DNA of 64,000 bases from Sphaerisporangium corydalis (GCF_025506355.1 NZ_JANZYP010000035.1:23865-87864), one strand, 5' to 3'. Positions 1 to 11,535 are shown, numbered from the stretch's first letter. Program-made: numbers and translations. Notes: a model not told the origin generated them from the sequence alone.

Positions 1-83
<83 letters not shown>

Positions 84-112
84 CGTGACATCCATCGAGA
101 GACGTGAACGAC

Positions 113-1642
113 ATGACCGACGACATCCTGCGGATGCGTGGAATCACCAAGACGTTCCCCGGGGTCAAGGCGCTCCAGAACGTGAACCTGTCCGTACGCC
201 GGGGCGAGATCCACGCCATCTGCGGCGAGAACGGCGCGGGCAAGTCGACCCTGATGAAGGTGCTGTCGGGCGTGTACCCCCACGGCTCCTACGACGGCGA
301 GATCTTCTTCGACGGCGATCCGTGCCACTTCTCCGACATCCGGGACAGTGAGCAGCGCGGGATCGTCATCATCCACCAGGAGCTGGCGCTCTGCGCGCAC
401 CTGTCGATCGCCGAGAACATCTTCCTCGGCAACGAGCGGGCCGCCCGCGGCATGATCGACTGGAACCGCACCAACCACGAGGCCTCCGCGCTCCTGGCCC
501 GCGTGGGGCTGCGGGAGAATCCGGTGACCCCGGTCGCCGACATCGGCGTGGGCAAGCAGCAGCTCGTGGAGATCGCCAAGGCGTTGTCCAAGGAGGTGCG
601 GCTGCTCATCCTGGACGAGCCGACGGCCGCGCTCAACGACGAGGACTCCGCCCACCTGCTGGACCTGCTGCGCGGCCTGCGCGACCAGGGCATCACCTGC
701 GTGATCATCTCGCACAAGCTTAACGAGATCGCGGCCATCGCCGACTCCATCAGCATCGTGCGCGACGGCCGCATGATCGAGACGCTGGACATGAAGTCCG
801 GCGAGGTGACCGAGGACCGCATCATCGCGGGCATGGTCGGCCGCGACCTGGAGCACCGTTTCCCGCCGCACGAGCCGAACATCGGCGAGGAGGCGCTGCG
901 CATCGAGGACTGGACCGTGCACAGCCCGACCCAGCGCGGCCGGGTGGTGGTCTCGGGGGCCAACCTTTCGGTGCGCCGCGGCGAGATCGTCGGGCTCGCC
1001 GGCCTGATGGGCGCCGGGCGCACGGAGCTGGCCATGAGCGTCTTCGGCCGCGCCTACGGCACCGGCATCAGCGGGCGCGTGTACCGGGACGGCCGCCAGG
1101 TCGAGATCCGCACGGTGGGCGACGCCATCAAGCACGGCATCGCCTACGCCACCGAGGACCGCAAGCGCTACGGCCTGAACCTGATCGAGGACATCAAGCG
1201 CAACGTCTCGGCCGCCAACCTCTTCAAGCTCGCCCGCCGCGGCTGGGTCAACGAGAACGAGGAGTACCGGGTCGCCGAGGATTTCCGGAAGAGCATGAAC
1301 ATCAAGGCCCCCAGCGTGCTGAGCGTCACGGGTAAGCTCAGCGGCGGCAACCAGCAGAAGGTCGTCCTGTCCAAGTGGATCTTCTCGGACGCCGACGTGC
1401 TCATCCTGGACGAGCCGACCCGCGGCATCGACGTGGGTGCCAAATACGAGATCTACACGATCATCAACCGGTTGGCCGACGAGGGTAAGGCGGTCCTGGT
1501 CATCTCCTCGGAGCTGCCCGAGCTGCTCGGCCTGTGCGACCGGATCTACGCCCTGTCCGCCGGTCGCGTCACGGGTGAGGTCCGCCGCGAGGACGCCACC
1601 CAGGAACGGTTGATGCAGTACATGACGAAGGTGCAGGAGTAG
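113..1642 (+). CDS. mmsA: Monosaccharide ABC transporter ATP-binding protein (MmsA/XylG type)
   Basis: This is the cytoplasmic ATPase of a CUT2-type sugar importer, with two fused ABC domains in 509 residues, normal for the family. The first domain has Walker [10 protein letters not shown] near residues 38-46 and Walker [12 protein letters not shown]. The second has a degenerate Walker A (GAGRTEL), the signature LSGGNQQK and Walker [13 protein letters not shown]. One strict and one degenerate site is usual in this family. A GTG at 104 is an alternative start. I prefer ATG 113 because a GAGAGA lies about 9 nt upstream and the protein then begins with the typical ILRMRGITK strand. The permease gene follows after 5 nt. 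The expected periplasmic sugar-binding protein gene is not present and may lie before the window. The exact sugar (xylose, arabinose or several) cannot be told. Confidence 0.92.
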   Translation: MTDDILRMRGITKTFPGVKALQNVNLSVRRGEIHAICGENGAGKSTLMKVLSGVYPHGSYDGEIFFDGDPCHFSDIRDSEQRGIVIIHQELALCAHLSIAENIFLGNERAARGMIDWNRTNHEASALLARVGLRENPVTPVADIGVGKQQLVEIAKALSKEVRLLILDEPTAALNDEDSAHLLDLLRGLRDQGITCVIISHKLNEIAAIADSISIVRDGRMIETLDMKSGEVTEDRIIAGMVGRDLEHRFPPHEPNIGEEALRIEDWTVHSPTQRGRVVVSGANLSVRRGEIVGLAGLMGAGRTELAMSVFGRAYGTGISGRVYRDGRQVEIRTVGDAIKHGIAYATEDRKRYGLNLIEDIKRNVSAANLFKLARRGWVNENEEYRVAEDFRKSMNIKAPSVLSVTGKLSGGNQQKVVLSKWIFSDADVLILDEPTRGIDVGAKYEIYTIINRLADEGKAVLVISSELPELLGLCDRIYALSAGRVTGEVRREDATQERLMQYMTKVQE

Positions 1643-1647
1643 ACCCG

Positions 1648-2913
1648 ATGAGCAGTATCTCCCCGGCCAACGCCGACGTCGTCCCGGGCGGGCAGGACAC
1701 GGGCCCCGCCCAGCCTCCCGGCCGCGCCTCGCTGCTCGGCATCTCCCTCAACCTGCGGCAGAGCGGCATCTACATCGCCTTCGCGCTGATCGTCGTGCTG
1801 TTCTCGGTGCTGACCGACGGTGCTCTGCTGCAGCCGCAGAACATCTCCAACGTCATCGTCCAGAACTCCTACATCCTGATCCTGTCCATCGGCATGATCC
1901 TGATCATCATCGCCGGGCACATCGACCTGTCGGTGGGCTCGGTGCTCGCGGCCACCGGCGCCATCGCCGCCGTGCTGATGGTGAACTACCACATGCCCTG
2001 GCCCCTCGCGCTGCTGCTCACGCTGATCGCGGGCGGCCTCATCGGCGCCTGGCAGGGATTCTGGATCGCCTACTTCGGCATCCCGGCGTTCATCGTCACC
2101 CTGGCCGGCATGCTGCTGTTCCGCGCGCTCACCCTCACCGTGCTGGGCAACCAGGGCATCGGCCCGTTCCCCGACGCGGTGCGCACGCTGTCCAACGGCT
2201 TCACCGACGGCTACCTGGGCAACATCGGCCTCGGCCCGCTCGGCGGCGCCGACCTGTTCAGCATCCTGCTGGGCGTCGTGGCGGTCGCCGGCATGGCCAC
2301 GGCCCAGTGGCGCACCCGCGCCGCCCGGGTGCGCTACAACCAGAGCGTCGACCCGCTGGCGCTGTTCCTGCTCAAGATCGTCGTCGCCGCCGCCGTGGTC
2401 ATGGCCATCGTGGTGCAGCTCGCGCGGTTCAAGAACCTCCCCTGGGTGCTGGTGCTGCTGGCCGTGCTGGTGCTCGCGTACTCCGTGATCACCACCCGTG
2501 CGGTGTTCGGCCGGCGGATCTACGCCATCGGCGGCAACCTGCAGGCGGCGGTCCTGTCCGGCGTCAAGGTCAAGTCGGTCATCTTCTGGATCTTCGTCAA
2601 CATGGGGGTGCTGTCGGCCCTGGCGGGTGTCATCTTCGCGGGACGGCTCAACCAGGCCGGTCCCACGGCGGGCGGCTCGTTCGAGCTCGACGCGATCGCC
2701 GCGGCGTTCATCGGCGGCGCGGCCGTCCAGGGCGGCGTCGGCAAGGTGGTCGGCGCGATCACCGGCGGCCTCATCATGGGTGTGATCAACAACGGCATGT
2801 CCCTGATCGGGGCGCCCAGCGAGCGGGTCATGCTGGTCAAGGGCATCGTCCTGCTGGCCGCCGTCGCCTTCGACGTGTGGACCAAGCGGCGCGCCGGCAG
2901 CGCGAGCCAGTAG
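1648..2913 (+). CDS. mmsB: Monosaccharide ABC transporter permease (MmsB/XylH type)
   Basis: This is the membrane channel subunit of the sugar importer, 421 residues. After a polar N-terminus of about 45 residues there are repeated hydrophobic helices. It carries the CUT2 permease segment IIIAGHIDLSVGSVLA near residues 88-103 and a late GGxxxxGGxG-like stretch (FIGGAAVQGGVGKVVGA). It starts 5 nt after the ATPase stop, and AGGAG in the end of that gene serves as ribosome binding site, so the two are co-translated. The protein closes with a short basic tail. It is longer than the roughly 330-residue RbsC permeases, which is why I place it with XylH/MmsB. Confidence 0.9.
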   Translation: MSSISPANADVVPGGQDTGPAQPPGRASLLGISLNLRQSGIYIAFALIVVLFSVLTDGALLQPQNISNVIVQNSYILILSIGMILIIIAGHIDLSVGSVLAATGAIAAVLMVNYHMPWPLALLLTLIAGGLIGAWQGFWIAYFGIPAFIVTLAGMLLFRALTLTVLGNQGIGPFPDAVRTLSNGFTDGYLGNIGLGPLGGADLFSILLGVVAVAGMATAQWRTRAARVRYNQSVDPLALFLLKIVVAAAVVMAIVVQLARFKNLPWVLVLLAVLVLAYSVITTRAVFGRRIYAIGGNLQAAVLSGVKVKSVIFWIFVNMGVLSALAGVIFAGRLNQAGPTAGGSFELDAIAAAFIGGAAVQGGVGKVVGAITGGLIMGVINNGMSLIGAPSERVMLVKGIVLLAAVAFDVWTKRRAGSASQ

Positions 2914-2933
2914 CGCGGCCGGGGGTCACCCCC

Positions 2934-2996
2934 GCGCCCGTCCGCGCGACCCCTGCGCCCGTCCGCGCGACCCCTGCGCCCGTTCGCGTGACCCCG
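2934..2996. repeat. Three tandem 21-bp repeats
   Basis: Three 21-bp units begin at 2934, 2955 and 2976. The first two are identical and the third differs at three positions. They start 20 nt after the permease stop, and the third runs into the hairpin at 2988-3014. They show no coding signal. Confidence 0.8.
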
Positions 2997-3014
2997 GGGG
3001 CGTCCCGGGGTCAC
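2988..3014 (+). terminator. Hairpin after the sugar transporter genes
   Basis: A perfect 11-bp stem (2988-2998 with 3004-3014) closes a 5-nt loop. There is no U-run, as is common for actinomycete terminators. It separates the ABC transporter from moaA. Confidence 0.6.
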
Positions 3015-3111
3015 CACGGTAACGAGGCCGGGCGCCAGGGGGGTCCCGCATCCGACGTAGGCTGGCGGTTCGACCGGGTATGCCGTGTACGCAACCAACC
3101 AGGGGGCCCTC

Positions 3112-4101
3112 GTGCTCGTTGACTCCTTCGGGCGGGTGGCGACCGACCTGAGGGTCTCGCTGACCGACAAATGCAACCTCCGCTGCACCTACTGCATGCC
3201 GCCGGAGGGGCTCGACTGGCTCCCCAAGCCCGACCTGCTCACGGCCGGGGAGATCGCCCGCCTGGTGGCGATCGGCGTGGAGCGTCTGGGCGTCACCGAG
3301 GTCCGCTTCACCGGCGGCGAGCCCCTCCTGCGCCGGGAGATCGTCGAGATCGTCGCCGGCGCCGCGGCGCTGCGGCCCCGGCCCCAGGTGTCGATCACCT
3401 CCAACGGCATCGGCCTGGCCCGGGTGGCCGGGCCGCTGGCCGACGCTGGCCTGGACCGGGTCAACATCTCCCTCGACACCCTCGACCGCGAGATCTTCCT
3501 GCGCCTGGCCCACCGCGACCGGCTCCCCGACGTCCTGGCCGGCCTCGCCGCCGCCGAGGAGGCGGGGCTGCGCCCGGTGAAGGTCAACGCGGTGCTCATG
3601 CGGGGCGTCAACGACCACGAGGCCGGGCGCCTGCTGCGCTACTGCCTGGAGCACGGCTACGAGCTGCGGTTCATCGAGCAGATGCCGCTGGACGCCCAGC
3701 ACGGCTGGCGCCGGGAGGACATGGTCACCGCCGACGAGATCCTCGGCCTGCTCGCCCCCGAGTTCACGCTCACCCCCGACGACCCGGGTGAGCGGGGCAG
3801 CGCCCCCGCCGAGATCTTCCTGGTGGACGGCGGCCCGGCCAGGGTCGGGGTCATCGGCTCGGTGACCCGCCCGTTCTGCGGCGCCTGCGACCGGGTGCGG
3901 CTGACCGCCGACGGCCAGGTGCGCAACTGCCTGTTCGCGACCGAGGAGTCCGACCTGCGCGGCGCCATGCGCGCGGGGGCCACCGACGACGACCTCGCCG
4001 CGCGCTGGGTCGCCGCCGTGCGCGGCAAGCGCGCCGGGCACGGCATCGACGACCCGAGCTTCCTGCAACCGGTCCGCCCCATGTCGGCCATCGGCGGCTG
4101 A
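3112..4101 (+). CDS. moaA: GTP 3',8-cyclase MoaA
   Basis: This radical-SAM enzyme starts molybdenum cofactor synthesis by rearranging GTP. With the GTG at 3112 it has 329 residues. It shows the radical-SAM cluster motif CNLRCTYC close to the N-terminus, FTGGEPLL, and the second Fe-S cluster ligands in CGACDRVRL and the following NCLF. It ends in Gly-Gly, which is conserved and functional in MoaA. A GTG at 3085 is in frame, but AGGGGG lies 6 nt before 3112 and most homologues begin at this point. A TAGGCT hexamer at 3058-3063 is a likely -10. The mobA-like gene follows with 1 nt between them. Its product can feed the nitrate reductase at 29 kb. Confidence 0.96.
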   Translation: MLVDSFGRVATDLRVSLTDKCNLRCTYCMPPEGLDWLPKPDLLTAGEIARLVAIGVERLGVTEVRFTGGEPLLRREIVEIVAGAAALRPRPQVSITSNGIGLARVAGPLADAGLDRVNISLDTLDREIFLRLAHRDRLPDVLAGLAAAEEAGLRPVKVNAVLMRGVNDHEAGRLLRYCLEHGYELRFIEQMPLDAQHGWRREDMVTADEILGLLAPEFTLTPDDPGERGSAPAEIFLVDGGPARVGVIGSVTRPFCGACDRVRLTADGQVRNCLFATEESDLRGAMRAGATDDDLAARWVAAVRGKRAGHGIDDPSFLQPVRPMSAIGG

Positions 4102-4102
4102 G

Positions 4103-4780
4103 GTGCCGCCCGGAGGTCCTCCTCCCTCCCCGCGGGGCCGCCAGGCCGCCACGGGGCCGCACAGCGCCGCGCAGACCCCACCCGCCGAACGGCCCGTCGT
4201 CTTCGACGCGGTGCTGCTGGCGGGGGGCGGCGCGCGCAGGCTCGGCGGGCGGGACAAGCCCGGGGTGAGCGTGGGCGGGCTGACCCTGGTCGAGCGGGTG
4301 GCGGCGGCGGTGCCGGACGCGGTGCGCCTGGTGGTGGTCGGCCCGGCGCGCCCCGGCCTGCCCCGCGCCACGTTCGCGCGCGAGGACCCCCCGGGCGGCG
4401 GCCCGGTCCCCGCGCTTCGCGCTGGGCTTTCGCGCGTCGCCTCGCCGTGGGTGGCGCTGCTGGCCGCCGACCTGCCGTTCCTGCTCCCCGGGCACGTCAC
4501 GGCGCTGTTCGGGGCCGCGGGGCCGCGCGCGGGCGCGGTGCTGGTCGACGACGGCGGGCGCGAGCAGTGGCTCACCGGCGTCTGGCGCACGGCCGCGCTG
4601 GCCGGCGCGCTCGCCGCGTACCAGGGGCGGTCCCTGCACGGGCTGCTGGCGCCGCTCGACCCGGTGCGGCTCGGCCTGCCGGTGGGCGACGACGGCCGGG
4701 TTCCGTGGTTCGATTGCGACACGATCGAGGACGTGCGGGACGCCAGGAGCCGGGTCCCGGGCGCGTCCGGCGACCGCTGA
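4103..4780 (+). CDS. MobA-like molybdenum cofactor guanylyltransferase
   Basis: The family attaches GMP to molybdopterin using GTP. The protein has 225 residues. The nucleotidyltransferase signature LAGGGARRLGGRDKP sits near residues 37-51, after an N-terminal stretch of about 33 low-complexity residues that may not belong to the fold. LLAADLPFL, the usual metal-binding Asp region, follows. GTG 4103 is the first start after moaA. GTG 4211 is also in frame but would remove the strand before the signature. Lying directly after moaA supports a Moco role. Other sugar or cofactor nucleotidyltransferases share this fold, so specificity is inferred. Confidence 0.85.
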   Translation: MPPGGPPPSPRGRQAATGPHSAAQTPPAERPVVFDAVLLAGGGARRLGGRDKPGVSVGGLTLVERVAAAVPDAVRLVVVGPARPGLPRATFAREDPPGGGPVPALRAGLSRVASPWVALLAADLPFLLPGHVTALFGAAGPRAGAVLVDDGGREQWLTGVWRTAALAGALAAYQGRSLHGLLAPLDPVRLGLPVGDDGRVPWFDCDTIEDVRDARSRVPGASGDR

Positions 4781-4844
4781 CATCAGCGGGCGAGCGGTGA
4801 CCCGGCCTTCCCGCTCGCCGACGACGCAGGACGAGAGGGACGCG

Positions 4845-5102
4845 ATGAACGTGCTGGCGGAGTGGACGGCGCTGGTCTGCAAGGAACTGGGCATCGACCC
4901 CGGGCGGGTCGACCGCGACGCGGTGCTCGATCTGACCAGGGACGTCGCCCACGGGGTGGCCCGGCCGGCGGCGCCGCTGACCGCCTACCTGCTCGGGCTG
5001 GCGCAGGGCGCCGGCACCGCGCCGCCCGAGGCGCTGGACCGGCTGTCGACGCTGGCGCGCAACTGGGGTGAAGCCACGGCGGAGACGCTGGGGGACCGCT
5101 GA
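4845..5102 (+). CDS. DUF6457 domain-containing small protein
   Basis: This is a helical protein of 85 residues with the segment LDLTRDVAHGVARPAAPLTAYLLG, typical of the DUF6457 family. Members are small actinobacterial proteins that commonly sit beside or fused to MobA-like proteins. Function is unknown, and an accessory role in Moco synthesis is inferred from position. ATG 4845 is chosen because GAGAGGGA lies just upstream. A GTG at 4797 would add 16 poorly conserved residues. Confidence 0.75.
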   Translation: MNVLAEWTALVCKELGIDPGRVDRDAVLDLTRDVAHGVARPAAPLTAYLLGLAQGAGTAPPEALDRLSTLARNWGEATAETLGDR

Positions 5103-5187
5103 TCCACCCGGAGCATGCGAGCCGTCCGGAGCGTGGATTCGGGGAAGACCGGCATCACGCGGATCCGGGGAAAAGGTTTTGAGATGG

Positions 5188-5293
5188 GCGACGCCGGGTG
5201 GTTACGGGGGCAAACCACCCGGCGTCGCTTCATCGGCGTTCCGACGGGGGCCCGGAACGCCGGCACGAGCGCTCCGACGGGGGACCAGAGCGC
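5188..5293. terminator. Array of three hairpins with a shared ACGGGGG loop
   Basis: Hairpin 1 is a perfect 16-bp stem (5188-5203 with 5213-5228). Hairpin 2 has a 7-bp stem (5236-5242 with 5254-5260). Hairpin 3 has a 6-bp stem (5269-5274 with 5288-5293). Every loop contains ACGGGGG. They lie between two convergent genes, so bidirectional termination is the simplest role for hairpin 1. The repeated loop is unusual and is discussed as a finding. Confidence 0.6.
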
Positions 5294-5340
5294 TTGTCTA
5301 AAGCGTACACCTACAACCCATGGGGTGCGTCAAGACTTTG

Positions 5341-5661
5341 TCACGACCCGATCTCGCGTCGGTGCCTTGGTATCCCGGTTTGGTTAGGTCGTTCCTCGTC
5401 GGAGGGCGGGCTCACGTCACGATTGGGCTGGTTGGCCCCAAGTACGGCAACGTACGGCAAAAAGATCGCACCGGCGACGAAGAGCGCCCTGACGGGCCAC
5501 GGAACGGTGGCCACCACGGCGAGCACCAGGCACAGGGTGCGGATGCCCATCTGGATGAAGTAGCGCTTCTCCCGGCGTCCGATGTCGGCCGTCAGGGAGG
5601 GTCGCGCGTCCGTGACCTGATGTACGACCTTGCGGCCGTGCCATACCTTCACAAGTTCCAC
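5341..5661 (-). CDS. DUF3099 domain-containing membrane protein
   Basis: This is a 106-residue protein with the DUF3099 core beginning VTDARPSLTADIGRREKRYF, followed by two transmembrane helices (about residues 35-53 and 57-75) and a polar tail. DUF3099 proteins are small actinobacterial membrane proteins of unknown function. GTG 5661 has AGGGGG 6 nt upstream, while the ATG at 5715 would add 18 unrelated residues. It converges with the Moco genes and is divergent from the dodecin gene. Confidence 0.85.
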   Translation of the reverse strand: MELVKVWHGRKVVHQVTDARPSLTADIGRREKRYFIQMGIRTLCLVLAVVATVPWPVRALFVAGAIFLPYVAVLGANQPNRDVSPPSDEERPNQTGIPRHRREIGS

Positions 5662-5744
5662 GTTAGACCCCCTATTCCAAGGTCCCGACAGCGGCCACGG
5701 AGCGCGGATCGACATACGATCAAGGCCGACGTTAGGAGAGTGGG

Positions 5745-5957
5745 ATGAGTGATCGCACGTACCGCGTGACCGAGATCGTCGGCACGTCGTCCGAGAGCCT
5801 CGACGCGGCCGTCCGCAACGGGGTGCGCCGCGCTTCGGAGACCCTGCGCCACCTCGACTGGTTCGAGATCACCGAGGTCAGGGGTCACATCCAGGACGGC
5901 GAGGTCGGGCACTACCAGGTGGGGATGAAGGTCGGCTTCCGCCTGGAGGACTCCTGA
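5745..5957 (+). CDS. Dodecin family protein
   Basis: This is a 70-residue protein matching dodecins, small dodecameric proteins that bind and buffer flavins (and CoA in some bacteria). The family pattern is clear: YRVTEIVGTSSES, a helix AVRNGVRRASETLRHLDWFEI, then EVRGHIQDGEVGHYQVGMKVGFRLE. The Trp in LDWFEI is the residue that stacks on flavin in known dodecins. TAGGAG precedes the ATG at good spacing. TACGAT at 5715-5720 is a possible -10. Confidence 0.95.
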   Translation: MSDRTYRVTEIVGTSSESLDAAVRNGVRRASETLRHLDWFEITEVRGHIQDGEVGHYQVGMKVGFRLEDS

Positions 5958-6047
5958 GGCGCCCGGCGTCCCGCAGGGGCCCCTGAGGGACCGGACGCCG
6001 CCGGGGTCACTTGACACCGGGGAGTCATGAGGGACGGGCGTGACGGG

Positions 6048-6087
6048 CCGCCGCCGGCGCCGGGGAGGCCCCCGGCGCCGGCGGCGG
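6048..6087. terminator. Large bidirectional terminator hairpin
   Basis: A perfect 18-bp GC stem (6048-6065 with 6070-6087) closes a 4-nt loop between the ends of the convergent dodecin and TldE-like genes. It is among the most stable hairpins in the window and abuts the stop codon at 6090. Confidence 0.8.
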
Positions 6088-6089
6088 GC

Positions 6090-7453
6090 TCAGCTCGCCT
6101 GGCTGACCGTCGACATGTTGAAGTCGGGCACCCGCAGGGCCGGCATGATCGTGCGGGTGAAGTAGTCGTTCCACTCGCGGGGGAGCGTCTGCCCCTCCCG
6201 GCCGATCTCGGTGAACCGGCCCAGCAGGTCGACCGGGCTCTCGTTGAAGCGGAAGTTGTTCACCTCCCCGACCACCTCGCCGTTCTCGACCAGGTAGACC
6301 CCGTCACGGGTCAGGCCGGTCAGCAGCAGCGACTGGGGGTCGACCTCCCGGATGTACCACAGGCAGGTGAGCAGCAGGCCGCGCTCGGTCGAGGCGACCA
6401 TGTCCTCCAGCGACCGCCCGCCCTCGGGACCCGACATGATCAGGTTGTCGATCACCGGGGTCGCCGGGAGGCCGGTCAGCTCGGCGGAGTACCGGGTCTG
6501 CAGCAGGGCCGACAGCGACCCGTCGCGGACCCAGTCGGTCGGCGGCAGCGGCAGCCCGTTGTCGAACACCGACCGCTCGCGCCCGCTCGCGTGGGAGATG
6601 ACGAACGGCGCGCACTCGATGCCCGCCGCCCCCGGGTCGCTGCGCAGCCGCACCGGGGAGGTGGTGAGCGACTCGCCGACGCGGGTGCCGCCGCCCGGCT
6701 TGGAGAACACCGTGCGGCCGTCGGCGGCGTCCCTGGCGCCCGCCGACCAGTAGAGGTAGATCATCAGGTCGGCCACCGCGGAGGGCGGGATCAGCGTCTC
6801 GTACCGGCCCGCGGGCAGGGCGACGCGGCGCTTGGCCCAGTCGAGGCGGCGCGAAAGAGTGGCGTTCAGCGCCGACACGTCGACGTCGGTGAAGTCCTTG
6901 GTGGCCACGCCGGTCCAGGCCGAGCGGCTCATGTCGGGCGACTTGGCGTTCAGCTCCAGGCGGCCGGTCGGCTGGTCGTGCCGCAGCCGCAGGCCGGTGG
7001 AGGACCCGACGAACGTCGAGGTGACGATGTGCTCGGCGAACCCGTACAGCTTGCGGTTGGCCGTCTCGGCCACCGCGAACGCCTCGCCGAGCGCGGGCGC
7101 GAACTCGCCGAACACCCCGATCGAGGTGGACTCGGGCGGCAGGTCCCAGCCGGGCGACTGCGCGGCGGCGACCAGCGGGCGGGCGTCCTCCGACGGCGGC
7201 GCGGTGTGCGAGGCCAGGTCGGCGGCGGTGACCACGTCGGCGAGCTGGTCGGGGCGCACCGCCGAGCGCGACACCACCCCGACGCCGCGGCCGGTCACCG
7301 AGATGACGGTGAGCTGGGACGAGCGCGCGACGCCGTTGGTGGTGAGCGTGTTGCCGGCGAAACGGAGGTTCGCGGTGGACCCCTCGTCGACGATCACGAC
7401 GCAGTCGTCGGCCTTGCTGAGCGCAAGGGCACGCTCGACGGTCTCCTGAGGAG

Positions 7454-7457
<4 letters not shown>
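6090..7457 (-). CDS. TldE/PmbA-like subunit of a TldD/TldE protease
   Basis: This 455-residue protein belongs to the PmbA/TldD family. In TldD/TldE complexes the TldE partner lacks the metal site and helps TldD degrade unfolded or peptide substrates. No HExxxH is present here, as expected for TldE. Recognisable stretches include [17 protein letters not shown] at the start and [12 protein letters not shown] near the end. The GTG start at 7457 overlaps the TldD stop by 4 nt (GTGA), so the pair is translationally coupled and probably forms a heterodimer. No leader-peptide substrate gene is nearby, so the target is unknown. Confidence 0.9.
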
Positions 7458-8953
<1,496 letters not shown>

Positions 8954-8960
8954 GTCCACG

Positions 8961-8966
8961 ATCCTA
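8961..8966 (-). promoter_or_regulatory. Putative leaderless -10 for tldD
   Basis: TAGGAT on the minus strand ends 7 nt before ATG 8953, and no Shine-Dalgarno is seen. This fits a -10 element with transcription starting at or next to the start codon. No good -35 is visible. Confidence 0.45.
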
Positions 8967-9008
8967 GCCGTGTGATCTTGTACGGGGCGGATAAGGGTTT
9001 ACCCCTGA

Positions 9009-9734
<726 letters not shown>

Positions 9735-9735
9735 C

Positions 9736-10500
9736 ATGGGAATTCTCGACGGCAAACGGCTACTGGTCAGCGGCGTGCTGACCGACGCCTCGATCGCCTT
9801 CTCGGTGGCCAGGCTGGCCCAGCAGGAGGGCGCCCAGATCGTGCTCACCGGCTTCGGCCGGCTCAGCCTGGTCGAGCGCATCGCCAAGCGGCTCCCCGAG
9901 CCGCCGCCGGTGGTCGAGCTCGACGTGCAGAACACCGAGCACCTCGACACCCTCGCCGACCGCGTCGGCGAGCACATCGGCGGCCTCGACGGCGTGGTCC
10001 ACTCGATCGGCTTCGCGCCGCAGACCGCGCTCGGCGGCAACTTCCTCAACACCAGCTGGGAGGACGTGGCGACGGCCGTGCACGTCTCCACGTTCTCGTT
10101 CAAGTCGCTGGCGGTCGCCTGCCTGCCGCTGATGAAGGACGGCGGCGCCGTCGTCGGCCTCGACTTCGACGCCACCAAGGCCTGGCCCGTGTACGACTGG
10201 ATGGGCGTGGCCAAGGCCGGCCTGGAGTCCTGCTCGCGCTACCTCGCCCGCGACCTCGGCAAGCACGGCATCCGGGTGAACCTCGTGGCGGCGGGCCCAC
10301 TGCGCACCATGGCCGCCAGGAGCATCCCCGGGTTCACCGACTTCGAGGAGAGCTGGCCGGCCAAGGCCCCCCTCGGGTGGAACCTCGCCGACCCGCTGCC
10401 CGCCGCCAAGGCGTGCGTGGCGCTGCTGTCGGACTGGTTCCCCGCCACGACGGGCGAGATCGTGCACGTCGACGGCGGCGTCCACGCCATGGGCACCTGA
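9736..10500 (+). CDS. fabI: Enoyl-ACP reductase FabI/InhA
   Basis: This NADH-dependent enoyl-ACP reductase of 254 residues performs the last reductive step of the fatty acid elongation cycle. It opens with GILDGKRLLVSGVLTDASIAF, the InhA/FabI nucleotide-binding start, and has the Y-x6-K catalytic pair in YDWMGVAKAG. The end VHVDGGVHAMG is typical. It is coupled to fabG and followed by a terminator. This is the protein class targeted by isoniazid and triclosan. Confidence 0.96.
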   Translation: MGILDGKRLLVSGVLTDASIAFSVARLAQQEGAQIVLTGFGRLSLVERIAKRLPEPPPVVELDVQNTEHLDTLADRVGEHIGGLDGVVHSIGFAPQTALGGNFLNTSWEDVATAVHVSTFSFKSLAVACLPLMKDGGAVVGLDFDATKAWPVYDWMGVAKAGLESCSRYLARDLGKHGIRVNLVAAGPLRTMAARSIPGFTDFEESWPAKAPLGWNLADPLPAAKACVALLSDWFPATTGEIVHVDGGVHAMGT

Positions 10501-10512
10501 CGCCGGAACCTC

Positions 10513-10539
10513 CCGGGCGTCCCGCACGGGGACGCCCGG
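10513..10539 (+). terminator. Hairpin after fabI
   Basis: An 11-bp perfect stem (10513-10523 with 10529-10539) with a 5-nt loop lies 13 nt after the fabI stop. The next 70 bp are a GC-rich degenerate repeat of CGGGTACGCG-like words with no coding signal. Confidence 0.65.
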
Positions 10540-10608
10540 CGCGCGCACGCGGGTACGCGACCGCGGACGGGTAGGCGGGCACGCGGCCGGGTACGCGGGC
10601 CGGGTGCC

Positions 10609-11535
10609 TCAGGCCAGCCGGTGGCGGCCGGTGTCGGGGCGGCGCAGGCCGTCGAAGGGCATCGACTGGGGCCCGCTGTCGTCGCGGCGCGCCTGCACGA
10701 TGCGGGTCACCAGGATGGCCGAGGCCAGCAGCACCGCCGTCAGCGCGGTGCCCACGACGTCGTAGGGCCGCGTCGGCACCACCTTGTGCGCGTCGAGGCG
10801 GCCCGCCAGCACCGGAAGGGGCTGCCCCGGCCACAGCGGGATCAGCGGCGGCGCCTCCACGTCGGCCGAGGGCCGCCTCACCGGCGGGGACGAAGGCGCG
10901 GCGCGCCCTCCCGCGTCACGACCGGAGCCGCCCGCGGCCGTGCCGGTCCTCGGCGTCGGGCGGGCCTCACCCGACGGCCGCGAGGGCGCCGTCTCCCGGG
11001 CGGGGGGCGAGGCGGGCTCGGTGGCCGTCCTGGAACGGTCCCGGGGGGCCGGGGCCTGCGGGGACGGCGAGGGCCGGGCGTCCTGCGCGCAGTCGGGAGG
11101 CGTGACCACCGGCAGGCACGCGGTGTCGACGGGCACGCCGAGCACGCTCGCCCCCGCGGCCTCGCTCGGCTCCGGCGACGGGGTCGCCGAGGCCGACGGC
11201 GAAGGCGCGGGCGTCGGCTCGCCGGTGACCTGCGGTGTCTGCTCCTCCACGGTGTCGGCGAGCGGCGACGGCGCCTCCTCGGGCGGCTCGGTGGCTTCGG
11301 TGGAATCGGTGACCGGCGAGGAACCGTCGCCGGCGAGCTCGGGGACGGTGTCGGCGACCTGGCCCGCCAGATCGCACACCTCCCCGGCCAGGCTGGACAC
11401 GGGGTTCCCGCCCCTGTCGCAGTCGGTCACCCGCTGCGACGCCGCCAGGACGGGGCTCGCCGCCATCAGCACCGTGCCCCCGCTCAGCGCCAACGCCAGC
11501 GCTCCCGCCGAAATGGCGGTCGTGCCCTTACGCAT
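10609..11535 (-). CDS. Secreted Pro/Ser-rich protein with C-terminal membrane anchor
   Basis: I do not recognise this 308-residue protein. It has a signal peptide (basic MRKG, hydrophobic core, likely cleavage after SPVLA near residue 31), then four Cys in two groups, a long Pro/Ser/Thr/Glu-rich linker (about residues 60-220), and one transmembrane helix near residues 260-278 (TALTAVLLASAILVTRIV) followed by a basic cytoplasmic tail. This is the layout of a cell-surface stalk protein. GGAGGGG precedes ATG 11535. No sortase motif is seen. The gene is alone, tail-to-tail with fabI. Confidence 0.75.
   Translation of the reverse strand: MRKGTTAISAGALALALSGGTVLMAASPVLAASQRVTDCDRGGNPVSSLAGEVCDLAGQVADTVPELAGDGSSPVTDSTEATEPPEEAPSPLADTVEEQTPQVTGEPTPAPSPSASATPSPEPSEAAGASVLGVPVDTACLPVVTPPDCAQDARPSPSPQAPAPRDRSRTATEPASPPARETAPSRPSGEARPTPRTGTAAGGSGRDAGGRAAPSSPPVRRPSADVEAPPLIPLWPGQPLPVLAGRLDAHKVVPTRPYDVVGTALTAVLLASAILVTRIVQARRDDSGPQSMPFDGLRRPDTGRHRLA

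Noticed and set aside
2926-4722. Long minus-strand ORF of about 600 codons across moaA and the mobA-like gene
   Set aside because: The opposite strand encodes clear moaA and mobA-like motifs. Long antisense frames are expected in DNA this rich in GC, and the translation is low-complexity.
5115-5387. Small plus-strand ORF over the three hairpins
   Set aside because: No ribosome binding site, no conserved residues, and it runs into the convergent DUF3099 gene.
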